A stretch of 64,000 nucleotides of DNA from Struthio camelus (GCF_040807025.1 NC_090943.1:118247900-118311899), one strand, 5' to 3'. Positions 39,401-52,980 are shown, numbered from the stretch's first letter. Made by a program: numbers and translations. Notes: generated from the sequence alone by a model not told the origin.

Positions 39401-42400
39401 TCTGTAAAAGTGTTTTCCTTCTTTGCTGCTCCCTTATATGCAATGGAATGAATGACCCAGCATTTGAACAAGATTGAGATTTGCATGAGAGCTAGTTGGT
39501 AGAACTAAAAATGAAAAAGATTAGAGTTAGAAGTTGGAGACCACTGGAAAAATTACTGCAAGCTATAATGCTACCTTTTCTGAGGACACAAATTTTTTAT
39601 CTATTAAATAGCTAAATAAATTAGGAGTTACAAATTTAATCTCAAAGTGCTGTGCTTCACAGGAAGGTATGGGCTTTGCTCACGGACTTCATGTGTCTGT
39701 ACTATTTGCCCTTTTTTCTTCTTTCTCTCCTCCCTCTCTTTCTATGATTAAGCTATTCATTCACTCTACTCACACATTAATCTGTCCCTCAAATTCTTTA
39801 TTAGCAAGTAACAAGTTCTGCAATTCCTTATGTACTAATAATTGCTATTGAAAGTAGATATAGAACTAAAGAACTTAACCCTTAGAAGACAGAAAAACCT
39901 GAACCAAGAAGAAAGATTTCTGCTTCTTGAAAGTGAAACTATCCGAATTAATATTGTATTAATTGTGTGATTACAATATTGTATTATTGTATGAGTTTTC
40001 TGAGACAAAGAGTTTGTTCGTAATTGAATAGTTAAGCTGCTAAATATGATGACGAAGGAAAATACACGACTGTCTTTCTTGTAACTAGCAGAGTGAGAAA
40101 GGGAGCGATGCAAAAGCATGAATATCTACAAATACATCACTAAAATTCCTTTTGACAGTTGATGTGAGTTCAGTGCAATGACGCAATTTGTTTACAAGCA
40201 AGTGAAATTGGTATCACTAGAAAATTCAAGTTTATATTTCAGACTCTAGCACTGTGGGTTTAGAAAGCCACCTACAGTTTAAGTGAATGGGCTACGAGAT
40301 ATTTTACATGATTCTAAAGCAGAAATCATAATCTCCTCTTTCAGTACTAGTTTACTGCTAGAAAGGCCAGTTTAAGGCTTTTCTTGGTCATGGTAATGTT
40401 CTTATGCATATCGAGGAGGAGGCTTGCAGTCTTGACATAGCAATGGGTGAGGTTACTGCCAATAGAAAAAATAATTTTTTCATTCTCTTTGGCCAAATCA
40501 GCACCTCCTCATGGTTCCCTGGAGCAAGCTGTCTCGTGTAGGGTCAAACTGGCACTTGCTACTGTGGAGGTAGCCGCTTTAATCACCTACTGAGTTCCTC
40601 TGGAGTGAGATGTTCTGCACTGCAGCAGGATCCAGCTCTGGCTACAGAAATAGGACATGCAGAGGTTCAAAGGTATGTATTAAGCCATTTACGGTTAAGT
40701 TGTTTGGGTTGGGAAGAGGAATTAAATTTAATTATAAGTTAGCTAAGCACCTAGAAATCCTGGTTATGGGCTAGAAGCCTGGAGCATTAGGTATTGTATA
40801 AGCATGTGGTGAAAAGATTGTCTGTAGTATTTTATAATTATCAAGTATGTGCTTGCATCTGAAAAGATTTATGAAATAAGTATTATTTAACTTTCTGCTT
40901 TCACGTTACCTATCTGTTCACCACATGAAATTGTCAAAAATGTTCAGAGAAATTTTTAGCAGTGTTAAAAGTTTAAGTTTTGGTACTTAAAAGATCATTT
41001 ATTCCCTCCTTTACACAATATGCCTTCTTGCATTTATGCACATTCGTGTCAAAGCAAAAATATAGCTAACAAAATGTTAATAACACAAAGTAGAGAGAGA
41101 GAAGAGTTAGAGTAGGTGAACTGTGTTTTGAACAATGATACAAGGCGCTTCTCAAAGGGTAAATTTAAAACTGAAAGTATTAAGCTGAAAGAGAATGGTC
41201 CAGGACAGAGGCCAAGAAACTAATTCTATAAACGTTGATGCGTGGGTTCCGTCCTATCCTTAAGAGTAACCTCATTGATTTCCACTGAATTGAGAGCCTA
41301 AGTCTATAACAATACTAAATGCTCAGAACTCCAAACTCTTACAGAAGTGAAAGTGAGTTAATGGGACCTCTCAGATTATATTACATTTACACAAACATAG
41401 TAGTGAGATTTGTATACACCTCAGGGTAGAAAGAAAGCTTTTCAGAACACGAAAATATATTTTTGTCGTTTTACTGAGGGTACAGAGAAAGTACCTCAGA
41501 TTCAGAGAATAAACCTCCTTTAAATATCTTAATCCTTCTCCCTGTCCTACTACCTCCTGCCTAGCAGTCCTGCTCTTGAGTACATTCTTCACCTGCGTCA
41601 TCACATATACTGTAGTCTTCACAAAGTGCTTCCCCAGTCAGGGATGAGATGCTAGTATAATTATATGGCAATAAGAACTAAGGTTTTTTTAAAAAGTCAA
41701 ACTGCACAAGATTCCTGTTGGATTGAAACAGAGAGCAATATTTGCTCACATAATCAGATACCTTAGTATTAATACCAATATCAAGTTTTGTTTTCTTTTG
41801 TCAGGAGATGGGATGGAGGAAGGAGAAGAGGACTGACTCGGGCATGGGCAGAGTTAGAAGAGAGTTTTGCTTGAAATGTACCCTATTTGAAGATGTGGAA
41901 GGTTCCTTTCCATAATATGTGAGCCCTTGCCTGTATCCACAGAAGGATAAATTTGGCCATATATACCTTTCTCTGTTTACTTTACAGTTGATTAATGTGA
42001 TGTCTGTGAAAATAAATGCAAGCATTAATTCTGATTAACTTTTGTTGCACTGCTAGCACATCCTTAACTTTTAAAATTAATTGGCCTTGTTCTCATAGTT
42101 AGATTTGTTTTATGAAGAGTAACTGTCTCTGACTCTTACTGCAACCTTTTCAGAAAAGTGGATGATGTAAAATTTTCAGAGATATCAGCTAGCTGAACCT
42201 TTACCCAGATCAACCAGACCAACCTCTTGTTAAATATGGGGAAAATTCTGATGTCCAAAAGTTTTTGAAACCTTTCCGTAGCATGCATTTTGTAAATGCA
42301 TTTTCTAAGTGAACTCTGGATGTTTCCACTTATATTTAGAAGCTGGAACAGGTGCCCTGAACCCAGTTGACAAATTCTCAGTGACAGTATTAGCAACGTC

Positions 42401-45400
42401 TGGTATCGAAAGACTCGTCTATTAGCTGAGTGAATAACTTGGCCTGAAGGCTGCAATTTTTCCTCTTTGATCTATAGCTAGATGCAGGGCTGGGCTTCTG
42501 TTATCTTGGCCTGCTTCACACTAATTCTTCTCTTGCACTCTCCCATCTATCTGAATGTAACTTTTGTCTCTAGTTTTTTTCTCACTTTATTAGCTCTCTA
42601 GAAGATCCTCTTCTGTTCTGTATTTGCAACGTACTTGGCATGGGAGAGTCAATCCTCCCAAGCATGGTTTCTAAGTGTTACAGCAATATGAATACTAAAA
42701 AATCTCTTTTCTCAAAAGCCAACTACTGTATTGGAGTGTATTCTTTGTGAGCATGGTTGCTCAAAACCAGAGAGTTATATGATTGCATGGGATGCAGACG
42801 GATAAAATTTGCAATAAATAGCCCATATTGTGTTCACAAAAATGCTAGAAAATAAGCAGGCATGGCATCAAAAGTAGTTGAGAATACGTTTCTCAAGATT
42901 TATGATACTTTTAAGTGGCATTGGTTATTTTCTCTTATGGAACGTAATTCTAGGCTAAGTTGTCCAGGAGGACGAGAATATATGTCTTTCTGCTGTCTGT
43001 TGACAGCAGGAGATAATTCATCATCCAGTAAAGCTCTTTCCATCCTAGGTCTTGGCCTAAATCCAGATTGTCCTAGGTCCAGAATATACTGGCTTTAGCT
43101 AGATCAGCTTGTAATTGGCCTTTGGCTAACTCCTCTATGAGTCCAGTTGGATACGGGGTTGTAAGTATTCAAAGCTGGTTTAGTTGATGGCGATCAGATT
43201 AGTTTGTTTTCAAGGAAAAGGAGAAGAAACATTCATTTTCTGAGCACATTTCAGGCTAGGTTAAAAAAAAAGTATAGCAAGTTATATATTACATAGCAAG
43301 TTATTAGACCTTGTAGAGGAAAAAAAGGATGATAAATAGGAAACCAGCTGATGAGATAGCCCTTTTGACTCTGCGAATTCCGACGCTGACTGTCTGTTTC
43401 AAATAGGCATCATTTGCTTCTGGCGGTGAAGGTCAGAAGCTGGCTGCTGGTCTCGGGTTCAAAGTGTTCTTGGGGATTTAGAATAGCTCCTCTGCAATGA
43501 AGAGTTTGATCCCAGAATAAAGAAGGCCTGTTGGTTACTGTGGTCTGCTACTTCCCATTAAAGAATATTAGATGATTATCAGACAGTAAGGCAAAAACAA
43601 AGTGTTAATTGATCAGGGAGGAGTAACATCATGCCCACTGCCACAGAGATATTGAAAACAGCATTTAGCAATCTCGAGGGTTTATTCCTTACTTTCATTT
43701 AAGGCTATGAATTTATCCATTTAAATATGCATGAAAATCAATGCAAACAAACAAATCTTTATATTTGGATAGGCCTATTTGGGTACTTTGACAGAACAAG
43801 TGTATAATCTCAATTGCTTTCTTCCAAAATAGTGTTTAACGATGAAGAAATGGGACTTTCACTGTTTCCCACAGGAGTCTGTTCCAGGGACTAAAAGAAA
43901 ACAGGTACATATGAAGTAATAGGTCCAAGTGGTAACTGTACGGAAACTTTAAGGCATTTCAAGTGTAAAACTTCCTCCCTACCCTTTCCCTCCCTTCCCT
44001 TCCCAGGTCTGTTTTCCATGGGATTATGGTTTAAAAAAAGTGATACTTTCTTGCATAAACCTTCTTTCTTCAAAACTATAGTTCTTATTCTTTTTAAAGA
44101 AAAAAGAATACTGCTACTTCTTATTCTTGCTAACCCTGCAGAAGCAATGTATCGATGCAAGATATAACTGGTTTATATCTGGCTCAAGGAAAAGCATCAT
44201 TATTAAGCACTAAGCCAAAGCACGCTCCTGAATCGTTCTAACCTACAGTGATGCAGAAAGAACAGCACTTAGTTTTCAACCCCCAGCCTGTGTTCAAGAA
44301 TGGCAATTTGAAAAGTTCTTTAAATAAATAAATTGAATGAGGTGTTGAGAAGAAATTAGCATAGGACCCTGTAATACTGTGCTTGGTAAATTCAACAGCT
44401 TACCTATACCTAAAATATTCTGTACCCCTTGTTGCTCCCTGGTCATTCCGATGGCCTCTGTATCCTCTTGATCACAGCTACACCAGCCCCACACATGATG
44501 TGATTTCTTTATGAACAAGTTCAAAACTGGGTTTTTTTTTCTTGCCTTCAGCTTCCGTATATGCTAGTCAATTGTACCAGCTTTATGGCCTGTGTCACTG
44601 AAGCAGCAGCACAGAGAAGTTATGGGGCAGAAGTTCTTCCCTGAGTTATAACTAACCACCAAATTGCTGACTATGTTACACTGTGGCACTTTTCATAGGG
44701 ATGGAAATTTTATCTCTCCTCATTGGCCAAGCTCTTTTTCCTTATACCGTGATGTTGGAACTAAACAATATTCCAGTTTTCTTCTTGCCAAAGGCTTCTG
44801 CTTCAAAGAAATTGCATCACAGATGTGTGATGATTTATTCACATTAGTTAACTGTCCTTTACTGAATGCTGTTTTACCGTTAAAATAAAATTTAACACGT
44901 ATTAAAAAAGGAGCTAAGTGGGTTTTTTATTTTTATTTATAAGCGTCTAGGAATGAAATATTACCAGGCCAGATCAAAGCTTTTGGTGCTGGAGCTCTGT
45001 TGCGCAGGAATGATTTACATAAGAATGCTGTTGGGTATGCTTTATAGCTGCCTCCAAAAAACTGTATAGAACATGCCCAGCTGTATAGCACTTCACTGGT
45101 ATCTGCACATTTCCAAGATGGTACTAGCTCTATTAAAAACTGAATGATTACAGATTAGTTTGCTGATTATTAGAAAACAAGAATTTCTGCAGAGTTTGTT
45201 TCTAAGAGGTTGGAAAGGAAGAAGTTTCATAAAGATTTCCTCTTGCATGACTTACAGACCTTGTGTCTTTTCTTGCATATTACAAGCCTGAGTTTTTGTA
45301 AGTTCCACAGCCTGCTTCAGCCATATGGAAGTAAGCAATAGCAGAAGCACACTGGAAAAACTAGCATTAGATGGCTGCTACTAATGGGAAAGGAAGCTGA

Positions 45401-47455
45401 CAGAATCCAATATTGTTTCAGAAGCAGAACAAGGGTGGTGCCATTAGCAACAGCTGCTGGCTTTCTGGTGATTAGCCAAGTGTGCTCAATCAACTGTCCT
45501 TTCTGCTTTTTGGGATTAGGGAAAAAAAAAAAGTATCTGGCAGGAGCTGCCACTGAGAAGGTAGAAAAGAGTCATTTGTTGTTAATACACACTTTCCCCC
45601 ATGCTTTTTGTTGGTAGCTGTATGGGCTACATAAGATTTAATAGTCTTAAAAGAAAAAAAAGTTGGGAATGTCAATCTTCATAGTCCTTTAATAGAGAAC
45701 TTTTGAAAAATCATGTATCCCTCTTTCAAAACTCCTGCTAACAATAACAGCGTCTTCTGTATTTGCATGATTTAAGAAGAAATGTCTCCTCTGGAATAGG
45801 GCAGGTAGAATTTAATTGATGAAATGCAGAAGTCTAGGGATTTCATGAGAACTGAGAAGCCCTTACTTCTTAAAACTAAACTGAATCTTTTAGCATGACT
45901 TTTCATACTAGGACCCTGTTTTTGTGAACAACTGTAGAATCATATCGCTACCTGAAAACTTTTTTCTATCCAGAGACAAAAATGTGTTGGAATATGTTCT
46001 TATACTTGGTCTTTTTTTAATATCCAAGGTAACTTCTTCCTGTGTTGTCTTTGGTTTGTCTGTGCGATAGAACCTTCATGAAACATTGCTTTATTATAAT
46101 TAGACTGTACACTGTTATAAGCACGTCAGCTTTTGATGCTTTATAGATCAGTGATGGAGAATAGGAAATAATGTTCCTTTTATCTGCTTGGATATTTTAT
46201 TATCCTACTCTGCTGCTACCTTCATCGCAAAACTCCTGTTGACTTCCATGGGAAGAGAAGTAAGCCTGAAATACCCATGCATGCCACTTCCACTGACATT
46301 ATCAGCTTTTTATTCTGCCTTAAAATAATTCCTTTCCCATATTTAACTGACATCCTTATTGATGTAAGTCTTAATTATCGGTCTTTCTGGAGTATAACTC
46401 TGTGAGAAGTTCCTGCTAAAAGCTCTCCTCAGAACTACACTAATTGTGAGATACCAGCATATCTTCCAGACACAAAGTGGAAAGCAATTGAGTATGTTAT
46501 AAAAATGTGGTTTAAATCTTGAATACGGGACCTTTTGACAGTTTTGTAGCGCTTGGTACTTGATTTATCAAGAGTTACATGAAAGAATGGTGAAGAAATC
46601 AAATTGTTGTCTCCTTTGCCTACAGTGTAAAAAGAAAAACAACTCAGAAGAATGAATAATCTCATCTCGAAAGCTCTGGATGTCTTTCCTTCTACTCTAA
46701 TGCACAGTTAAGGCTTAATTACATTCTCACTCTGGGATAGGCTTAACAAGAAGGCAGACAACTTCTATCTCCATACCAACTTTTCTGTGTAAATGACAAG
46801 ACTATTATGAAACAGTACATCTACAAAAGTCATTGGATTTATCACTCTTTTATATCCAGTCACTTTAGGAGATAGAGGGACTTGGTTATCACATTGCAAG
46901 GCCCCACTGAATGCACTTAGGACTTTTCTCCCCAGGACAGTGTCCCTTCAGCAATGTTGTGGTATGAAAGCCTTCATTTTAAGAATCATTTGGTGTTTCA
47001 AATGGGTTAAGCTAGATGACAATGACAACCTCACTGTTAAAATCTAGAAAATGGAAGAGTCCAGTTCTTGTTTCTACTTCTTTTGGTGCTCAAATTTCCA
47101 CCTGCAAAATGGAAATACTAAGTTTTCTTTCTCCCATCATGCTCCATGCTGTGTATGATGAAATTACGAATTACTTATGAAAACAACTGCTTTTTCAAAT
47201 ATGTTTGAATTGAGAGCATCTCCACAATAACGAATATCTCAGCTTGGATCTCTGTTGACTTGCTGTTAGCTGTTTGATGCATAGCTGCTCCGAGTAGAGA
47301 AAAAGTATCTCCCACTGTTACCTCTTAAAGAGAAACTGTAATCTTAGCTCACCTGGTATAGAATGGTGTTTTTGCACAAACTAGTCATCGTAGCTTTCAG
47401 CTAGCTCAAATTGCTTTGTGCTATTTGCGCTGCCTGTTCAGGAATTAATGCAGAT

Positions 47456-47510
47456 ATATCATTTTACCTAAAAATACATATAAAATATCATTTTACCTAA
47501 AAATATCTCA
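47456..47510. repeat. 29-base tandem duplication
   Basis: Two adjacent units both start atatcattttacctaaaaat with a 29-base period; the second is incomplete at its end. Local slippage or replication duplication. Confidence 0.9.
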
Positions 47511-47985
47511 TTTAAGATCTAGGTAAGAAGCAATTTTCTACAGGATTACTACTAGTCTTCTCATTCATATAAAGTTCTTATAAAGCTGTCTCTGTTTCTG
47601 CACTTTTCTGTCAAAGGAGCAAAAATACTCCTATTGTTGTATTGCACTCCTCTTTAGAATTACATGTTCATACTTTAAAAACATGGTATCATAATTTACT
47701 GTAGCCTTCCTTACTGATGGGAAATTGAATGCACCTCCTTGACGCAGATGTTTGCAAGCTCATCTTCATTTTGCCATTCTCTCAAAGATTTACTGTATTT
47801 CAGTATCTCATTCTACTCTCATTCTACTACGGGAATTTTGTGGCTTTATTGGTTTGAACTGATTTTTCGTCCTCTTTCTTTATGCTTATTCAAAATAATG
47901 TTGCTATTGATACCACCGAAACATATCTTGATGGTTGACAGTCACAGAAATTTGCTTCTTTCTAATCCTGAACAAAGATTTTTTT

Positions 47986-48014
47986 GGGGGGTGGGGGGGG
48001 TGGGGAGAAGGGGG
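47986..48014 (+). other. Predicted G-quadruplex motif
   Basis: Four G-runs of 6, 8, 4 and 5 bases are separated by loops T, T and AGAA, preceded by a T-run. This satisfies the usual four-tract, short-loop criterion for an intramolecular quadruplex with margin. It stands alone in AT-rich DNA about 4 kb left of the CpG island. No gene or promoter feature was recognised next to it. Confidence 0.8.
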
Positions 48015-48969
48015 AGCTGAAGGGATTTCCATTCTCAAGTCTTCTCTTTCTCTCCATCTTCCAAAATAGAGACCCTATTGTGAAGTCTCAAAAAACACCT
48101 TCTGCCTCATTTCCTGATACAGATTAAAAATCGTAGCCATAGGTTTTGTGGAATTCTATGTTTCTTTGATAGCCTTTTAATATAGCACTTCTTTTACTTC
48201 TTAATCATAAAAGAACATGTATATTGTCAATAGTAAGGCAATGCTAAGTTTGAAACTTTTTTTTCTTTGCATTAGGTAGCTGTGCTCAACTGGCACTGTA
48301 TTTGGATTATTCTTTGCTACTCTTCCTTAAATTTTTTGGATGAGTGTCCAGTGGCTAACCAGGCCATCTTTAACTGTAACCACTTGGTAGTCAGTGTGGT
48401 CCTACAAGATGAGCTAGTGACTTTTTCCTTGGAGGGCTTCTGTCATTTGTAGGTCACTCTTTGGGAACAGCTGTTCTACTCCGTGCCCTATTAACTCTTT
48501 CATGTTATTTATTAGGCTAGGGGAAGGAACTGTGGCAATGTTTTTTATATAAAATAATTAGGTAACATGAAATGAGGCAACCTCCACAGTTCTTTTACCT
48601 AGGACATCACCACTTTTAGTGCAACCCAATAAGATACAACAAACAACCCTGCTATGGGTGTGGTAGATGCTGACCCTTTCCGGTAAAAGACATATGTAAT
48701 ATTAGGAAAGTGAAAACATTTTAAATAAAATTTTCTAGGTAGCTGTCTGTTTCAAGGTGTGCAGAGGGAGAGTAGAAAAATAATTTCAGGTTAAATGGTT
48801 CTACCATTAATCAGATTCAAGGTAGAAGTCATTAAAGCTGTTCTTTTTGCCCATATTGAAGATATTCTTACAGCCACCTCTGGATGACTTCTTGGCAAGA
48901 GCTGACACTGGAAGGGTATGAGAACAGCAGGCATGTGATTTTCTTCAGCTCTGTATATGGCTAAGCTAA

Positions 48970-49020
48970 AAACAAATATGGTTAAGTTACAAGCAAACAT
49001 TGTTAAGTTAAAAGCAAACA
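48970..49020. repeat. About 21-base tandem repeat
   Basis: Two and a half imperfect units built on gttaagttacaagcaaacat. The units differ by a few substitutions. Confidence 0.75.
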
Positions 49021-49836
49021 GAAGAAAAAACACTACACTCTACTATAGAGAAGACTTATTTTAAGACTGGTAGTGAACTTTTCTTTATGGTATACATTGA
49101 GCATGCTTTACTCTTCCCAACTCTTATTGTGCCTTGGCTATGTGTGTGCCTTCCCAGCAGGAAAAATTAAGTGTGTTCCAACAGAAATCGCTCTTGTCAT
49201 GCATGAGTTGTTGTGACAGTAGGTGGAGAAAATGAGACACAGGGAAACAGGAAGACTATCACCAGTGTGCTCTCCATGTTCTAGTAGCTAATGCCTAGAC
49301 AGTGAGGAAAGTGAAAATAAAACAAGATAAAAATGTGGTACTGGAACAGTAGAGATATAGACAGTGAAAGGTAAGTATAGAGGCATGATGGGTAGGAGTA
49401 GGAACAGGGATGGAGGGAAATCTTTTTGCAATGCAATAGAGCATGAACTGAAGGTTTGAGATATGGATATGGAAGGTGATGGGGTTATCTATAAAGCTAA
49501 AGATGAATACTAACAAAGTAGCACTGCTGGAGATTTCCAGTTTCTGTGATGAATTTAGATGCCTCTTGCCCAGAAGTTAATGGAAGACATGTACCTGAAA
49601 ATCTCAGCTGTAGCTTAGTAGCTTAGCTTTGTGAGAACAAACTGAAGACAGCAAACTGAATCAATTTTCTGAACTCACATGGAAAAATAAAAAGAAATAT
49701 TTTTGTGCATGCTGGCCATCCACACCTTCACACTTGTAAACCTGGGTCGTAGCCAGGTAACTCACCAACAAAAGAGAAACACCACTGGTTGTTCCAAGGC
49801 TTAGTGAGACTTAATCGCGTGGTTCTGACCTTGTCT

Positions 49837-49852
49837 CCAGTAGAGGGCAGTG
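49837..49852 (+). promoter_or_regulatory. CTCF-like core motif
   Basis: The bases ccagtagagggcagtg agree at every position with the 14-base CTCF core consensus CCASYAGRKGGCRS, read on the plus strand. CTCF is the vertebrate insulator and loop-anchor protein. The site sits about 2.2 kb left of the CpG island, oriented towards it, a placement often seen for promoter-proximal loop anchors. Occupancy cannot be judged from sequence. Confidence 0.55.
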
Positions 49853-50200
49853 ATGCACAAAAACTAACTATTTTCGAACTGTTACAATTTTGTAACATGG
49901 TAAATCTCAGCATGTGGAAGACGACCATGTAAGTATGCATACAGTTTAATTATATATTAATGAAAGTCTACATAAAGATCTCTTTCACTATCAGTCAAAC
50001 CAATGAAAGCTTCCTGCAGGATGAAAGAGATCAAAGCCTCAGTATAATACAAATATGGACATTTACATTTGGAGTTAATTAAACTACAGAGAGTTGAAAA
50101 TATTGATACTGAATTATCTCACCTATCCAGGCCGCTTAAGAACTCTGTTTCCTTTCCAATTCCCACTTTTTTGATCTGAAAACTGTTTCTTATTTCTCTT

Positions 50201-50244
50201 CTAGATTTTGCTTACCTAGATTTTGTTCACCTATATTTGTTTAC
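50201..50244. repeat. 15-base tandem repeat, three units
   Basis: Three successive units start ctagattttgcttac, ctagattttgttcac and ctatatttgtttac. The last is one base shorter and more diverged. Confidence 0.8.
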
Positions 50245-51948
50245 TATCTGTACCTAAACCCTTTGCTTTGCAGCTTATGCTGCTTTGTTTCTGTGTCATT
50301 TTTCACAGAGCCCTATGAAGAATCTTTACTGTCATCTTGTAAATCCTCTTCCCAAGCTAAATATCTTCCAAGATATCTGTGAGAACTAAGACTATCAGTA
50401 CAGACAAGTTCTGTTTATTACTAAAAACAGACAATCTACATCATTACCTGGTGAGGGTCTGAACTTCATATTCCTCCAAGATGTAGGTTCCTGTAGACCA
50501 CCTCAGGAGTGAATGCATATCAGGACATCCTTCCCCTTGTCCCAGACAACGGGACAAGAACGCAAACAAGAAGCTAGAAAATTCAGTATATGGCTTAGAT
50601 TCAAAAGTGTGAGTAAAGTAAAAAGGAAGAAAAATTCCATACTGGCTCTCATTTTGAGATCTGATGAAATAATATCAGGAAAGATCCTAATGCAAAAACG
50701 TCTATTCTTTCCTTCTTGCTCTTTAATCTTCACAAGAAATAGGATCTAGTTTCTTTACTGGAAGTTTGTATTAAGCCCCAACATATGCTAGATGTTTTCA
50801 TTACTATCAAGTTCTACTGAATGCCTCAAATATAATCAACCCTTTTGGGATAAATATTTTTGTAGGACTACCACACATAACATGACTAAATCTGCTTTAT
50901 AATTTCATAGGTCTACCGAGAGCAGGCTAAATTATGTACATAATTACGTAAGAAAGATTACATAAATTCTACTATGAAGTCTTCACAGATCTTTGTCATA
51001 TTTTAAACAACAGATTATGCCAAGATTTGAAGCTAGCATGATGAGAGTTCATGATGACAGTTCAAATAATTCTTGCTAAGACACAAAATAATCTATTGCA
51101 TACGATACTGTTCTATGTACAAACATAGAATAAAACAACGATTCCTATTTTGACTTACCTGAGTTAGTTCAGATTTAGCATCCGCACAGTTGAAGAACTA
51201 AAAAGGTATATGTACTTCACTTTATGTAAAACCCCCAAAGATAGCTTTGGGGTGTGCTTTGTTTTTTTAATGATTTTATACTCACTTGATTTACACAACT
51301 TAAGCAATGATAAATTTGGTCTTTTTGATTTTATTGCAGGACTTCTGAGAGGCTTCAAAATATTTTCATGTGAACAGCTAAAACTTAACAGTTTAACAGC
51401 TAAACAAAAAGGAGTGTAAACACTATACCTGATATCCCTGCCCAAAACCTTTTTTTATCCCAGCCGTAGAAGTCTTAAAACAACCGTTTTTCTAGTACTA
51501 ACTTTAGTCCATACGTACTACCTCTTCTGTCTAAAGATTAAAAAATCAAGGACATCATTGCCTTTCTCACAGACTTTTTCTGGTTTTGGGTTTAAAGAAT
51601 TCGTTGAAACGTACTGGCATGAGCAAGTAGTAAACTTACACGAAAGACTGTAAGAATAATTTGCTCATTCCATTTTAGCTCCTTTATGAATCGCACATCA
51701 AATGATCAATTGTATGTATACACGAGATACATATCCAAAAGATGGATATAGTACTTACTATTAAGCAAACATTTGATTTTGAACACGTTATCATTGTTCA
51801 AATACTTTTTGGTAGTTCGTATACACGAGCTCAAATCTGAGTTTACCTGACTGGACGCGCAAGTAGCTGAGTGTCTGCACAGTGGCCTGGATCAGCACAA
51901 CCTTTCACCACGCTTCCAGTTTCAATCCTGGGAAACACACATTCAGGG

Positions 51949-51974
51949 TTTGTGTGTGTGTGTGTGTGTGTGTG
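51949..51974. repeat. (TG)n microsatellite at the CpG-island edge
   Basis: About a dozen TG units lie just outside the left edge of the CpG island. A frame across it reads as Cys-Val repeats and is not a gene. Confidence 0.92.
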
Positions 51975-52282
51975 CGCAACTCTGTTTTGCAGTTCTCACT
52001 TTCAATTAGCCACGAACATAAAACGGGGAAGAATACAGCCAAGGGCAACTCAGGAAGGAGTGCTGGCAAATATTCCACCCGAACTTCTCGCTGTCACCCT
52101 CCGCATCCTCCTGACCCACAGCTGTGTTCCTGGTCACCCCGGCAAAAAGAAAAGCGGTGACTTCCCCCCCCCCCAATATCGCTACGCCCTCGCTTTTGGG
52201 GGCGCAGCCGTCACGCCCGGGGCACTGGCCCTGAGGAGGCGCCCCCGCTCTGCTCCCTCGCGCCCCAACGCCTCACGCCGCC

Positions 52283-52364
52283 GGCCGTTAGCAGGGCCGT
52301 TAGGGCGCCACAGCCCCCCTCCCCCCAGGGGCGCCGTAACGGCTCTCCTCGGCCGTTACGGCGC
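52283..52364. promoter_or_regulatory. Cluster of TAACGG motifs with a GC-rich hairpin
   Basis: Four TAACGG cores (the YAACKG type bound by MYB proteins) occur in about 75 bases: minus strand at 52285-52290, 52297-52302 and 52353-52358, plus strand at 52337-52342. The last two lie in a perfect inverted repeat with 13-base arms (gcgccgtaacggc at 52331-52343 and its complement at 52352-52364) around an eight-base loop. The density is well above chance for a six-base motif, but binding is inferred. Confidence 0.5.
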
Positions 52365-52441
52365 GGCCTGCCCTCCCCCCTCCTCCTCCGCGGAGGCCGC
52401 CGCGGCCCGGGGACGCCCCCCCGAGTGGTTTTTTTTGGTGA

Positions 52442-52479
52442 AAACGCGCTTTTTTTTCTTTTTCTTTTTTTCCCCCAGC
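52442..52479 (+). other. Polypyrimidine tract ending in CAG (acceptor-like)
   Basis: A T-rich tract with scattered C ends in cccccag at about 52479, followed by ctacgtctacc. It has the form of a strong vertebrate 3' splice site on the plus strand. Without a recognised exon downstream or a donor upstream it may be coincidence inside a low-complexity region. Confidence 0.25.
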
Positions 52480-52765
52480 TACGTCTACCTCCCCTCGCAC
52501 CCACAGCCCGGGGGCAGCGGAGTCCCCGGGGACAAAGGACACGGGGGGGGGGGCTCGTCTGAACGTGTGTCCTTGGGACCGGCAGGGAAGGGCTGCGTGA
52601 GGCGGGGGGCTGCCTCCCGCCTGGGCGGCCGCGGGGCAGCACGCCGGCGGCTTGTGGTGCCCGGGGCCGTAGTAGTGAGCTGCCGCTCCGGTGGTTGGGC
52701 TAAGGAGCGCTGGGCTCCTCCTCTTCCCCACAGCGTTAACGTGCACGCTCGGGTGTGTGACTGAC

Positions 52766-52828
52766 TCGTCTTCCCCCGTCTCTCTCTCTCTATCTCGCTC
52801 TCCCTTTTTTTTTTTTTTTTTTTTTTTT
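52766..52828. repeat. CT-rich tract ending in poly-T
   Basis: A pyrimidine-rich stretch with about six CT units passes into 24 consecutive T at 52805-52828. It forms part of a roughly 300-base cluster of simple sequence inside the CpG island. Confidence 0.9.
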
Positions 52829-52920
52829 GCCATGGGTACACACAGCGAGATACGCACATGACAGCACTTCGGTGCGAGAGCCGGTGCATCGCCAGGAGGG
52901 CTGTGCTTCCACTCCGGGCA

Positions 52921-52921
<1 letters not shown>

Positions 52922-52953
<32 letters not shown>

Positions 52954-52980
52954 CACGCGCGCATGCTGCTGCTGCTGCTG
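52922..52980. repeat. (CA)n-(CG)n-(CTG)n compound microsatellite
   Basis: About 18 CA units with one break, to about 52956, then a short CG alternation and an NRF1-like gcgcatgc, then five CTG/GCTG triplets to 52980. It sits immediately upstream of the candidate first exon end, so length variation here could affect the promoter or 5' UTR. Confidence 0.92.

Larger units (their letters stand above)
36056..52079. other. Non-coding AT-rich stretch, no gene seen
   Basis: About 16 kb with no supportable gene. Open frames are all short and lack recognisable features. It contains a poly-T run, several small tandem duplications, the G-quadruplex motif at 47986-48014, the CTCF-like core at 49837-49852 and a TG repeat just before the CpG island, each listed separately. 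Elsewhere I see only ordinary AT-rich sequence. Confidence 0.7.
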
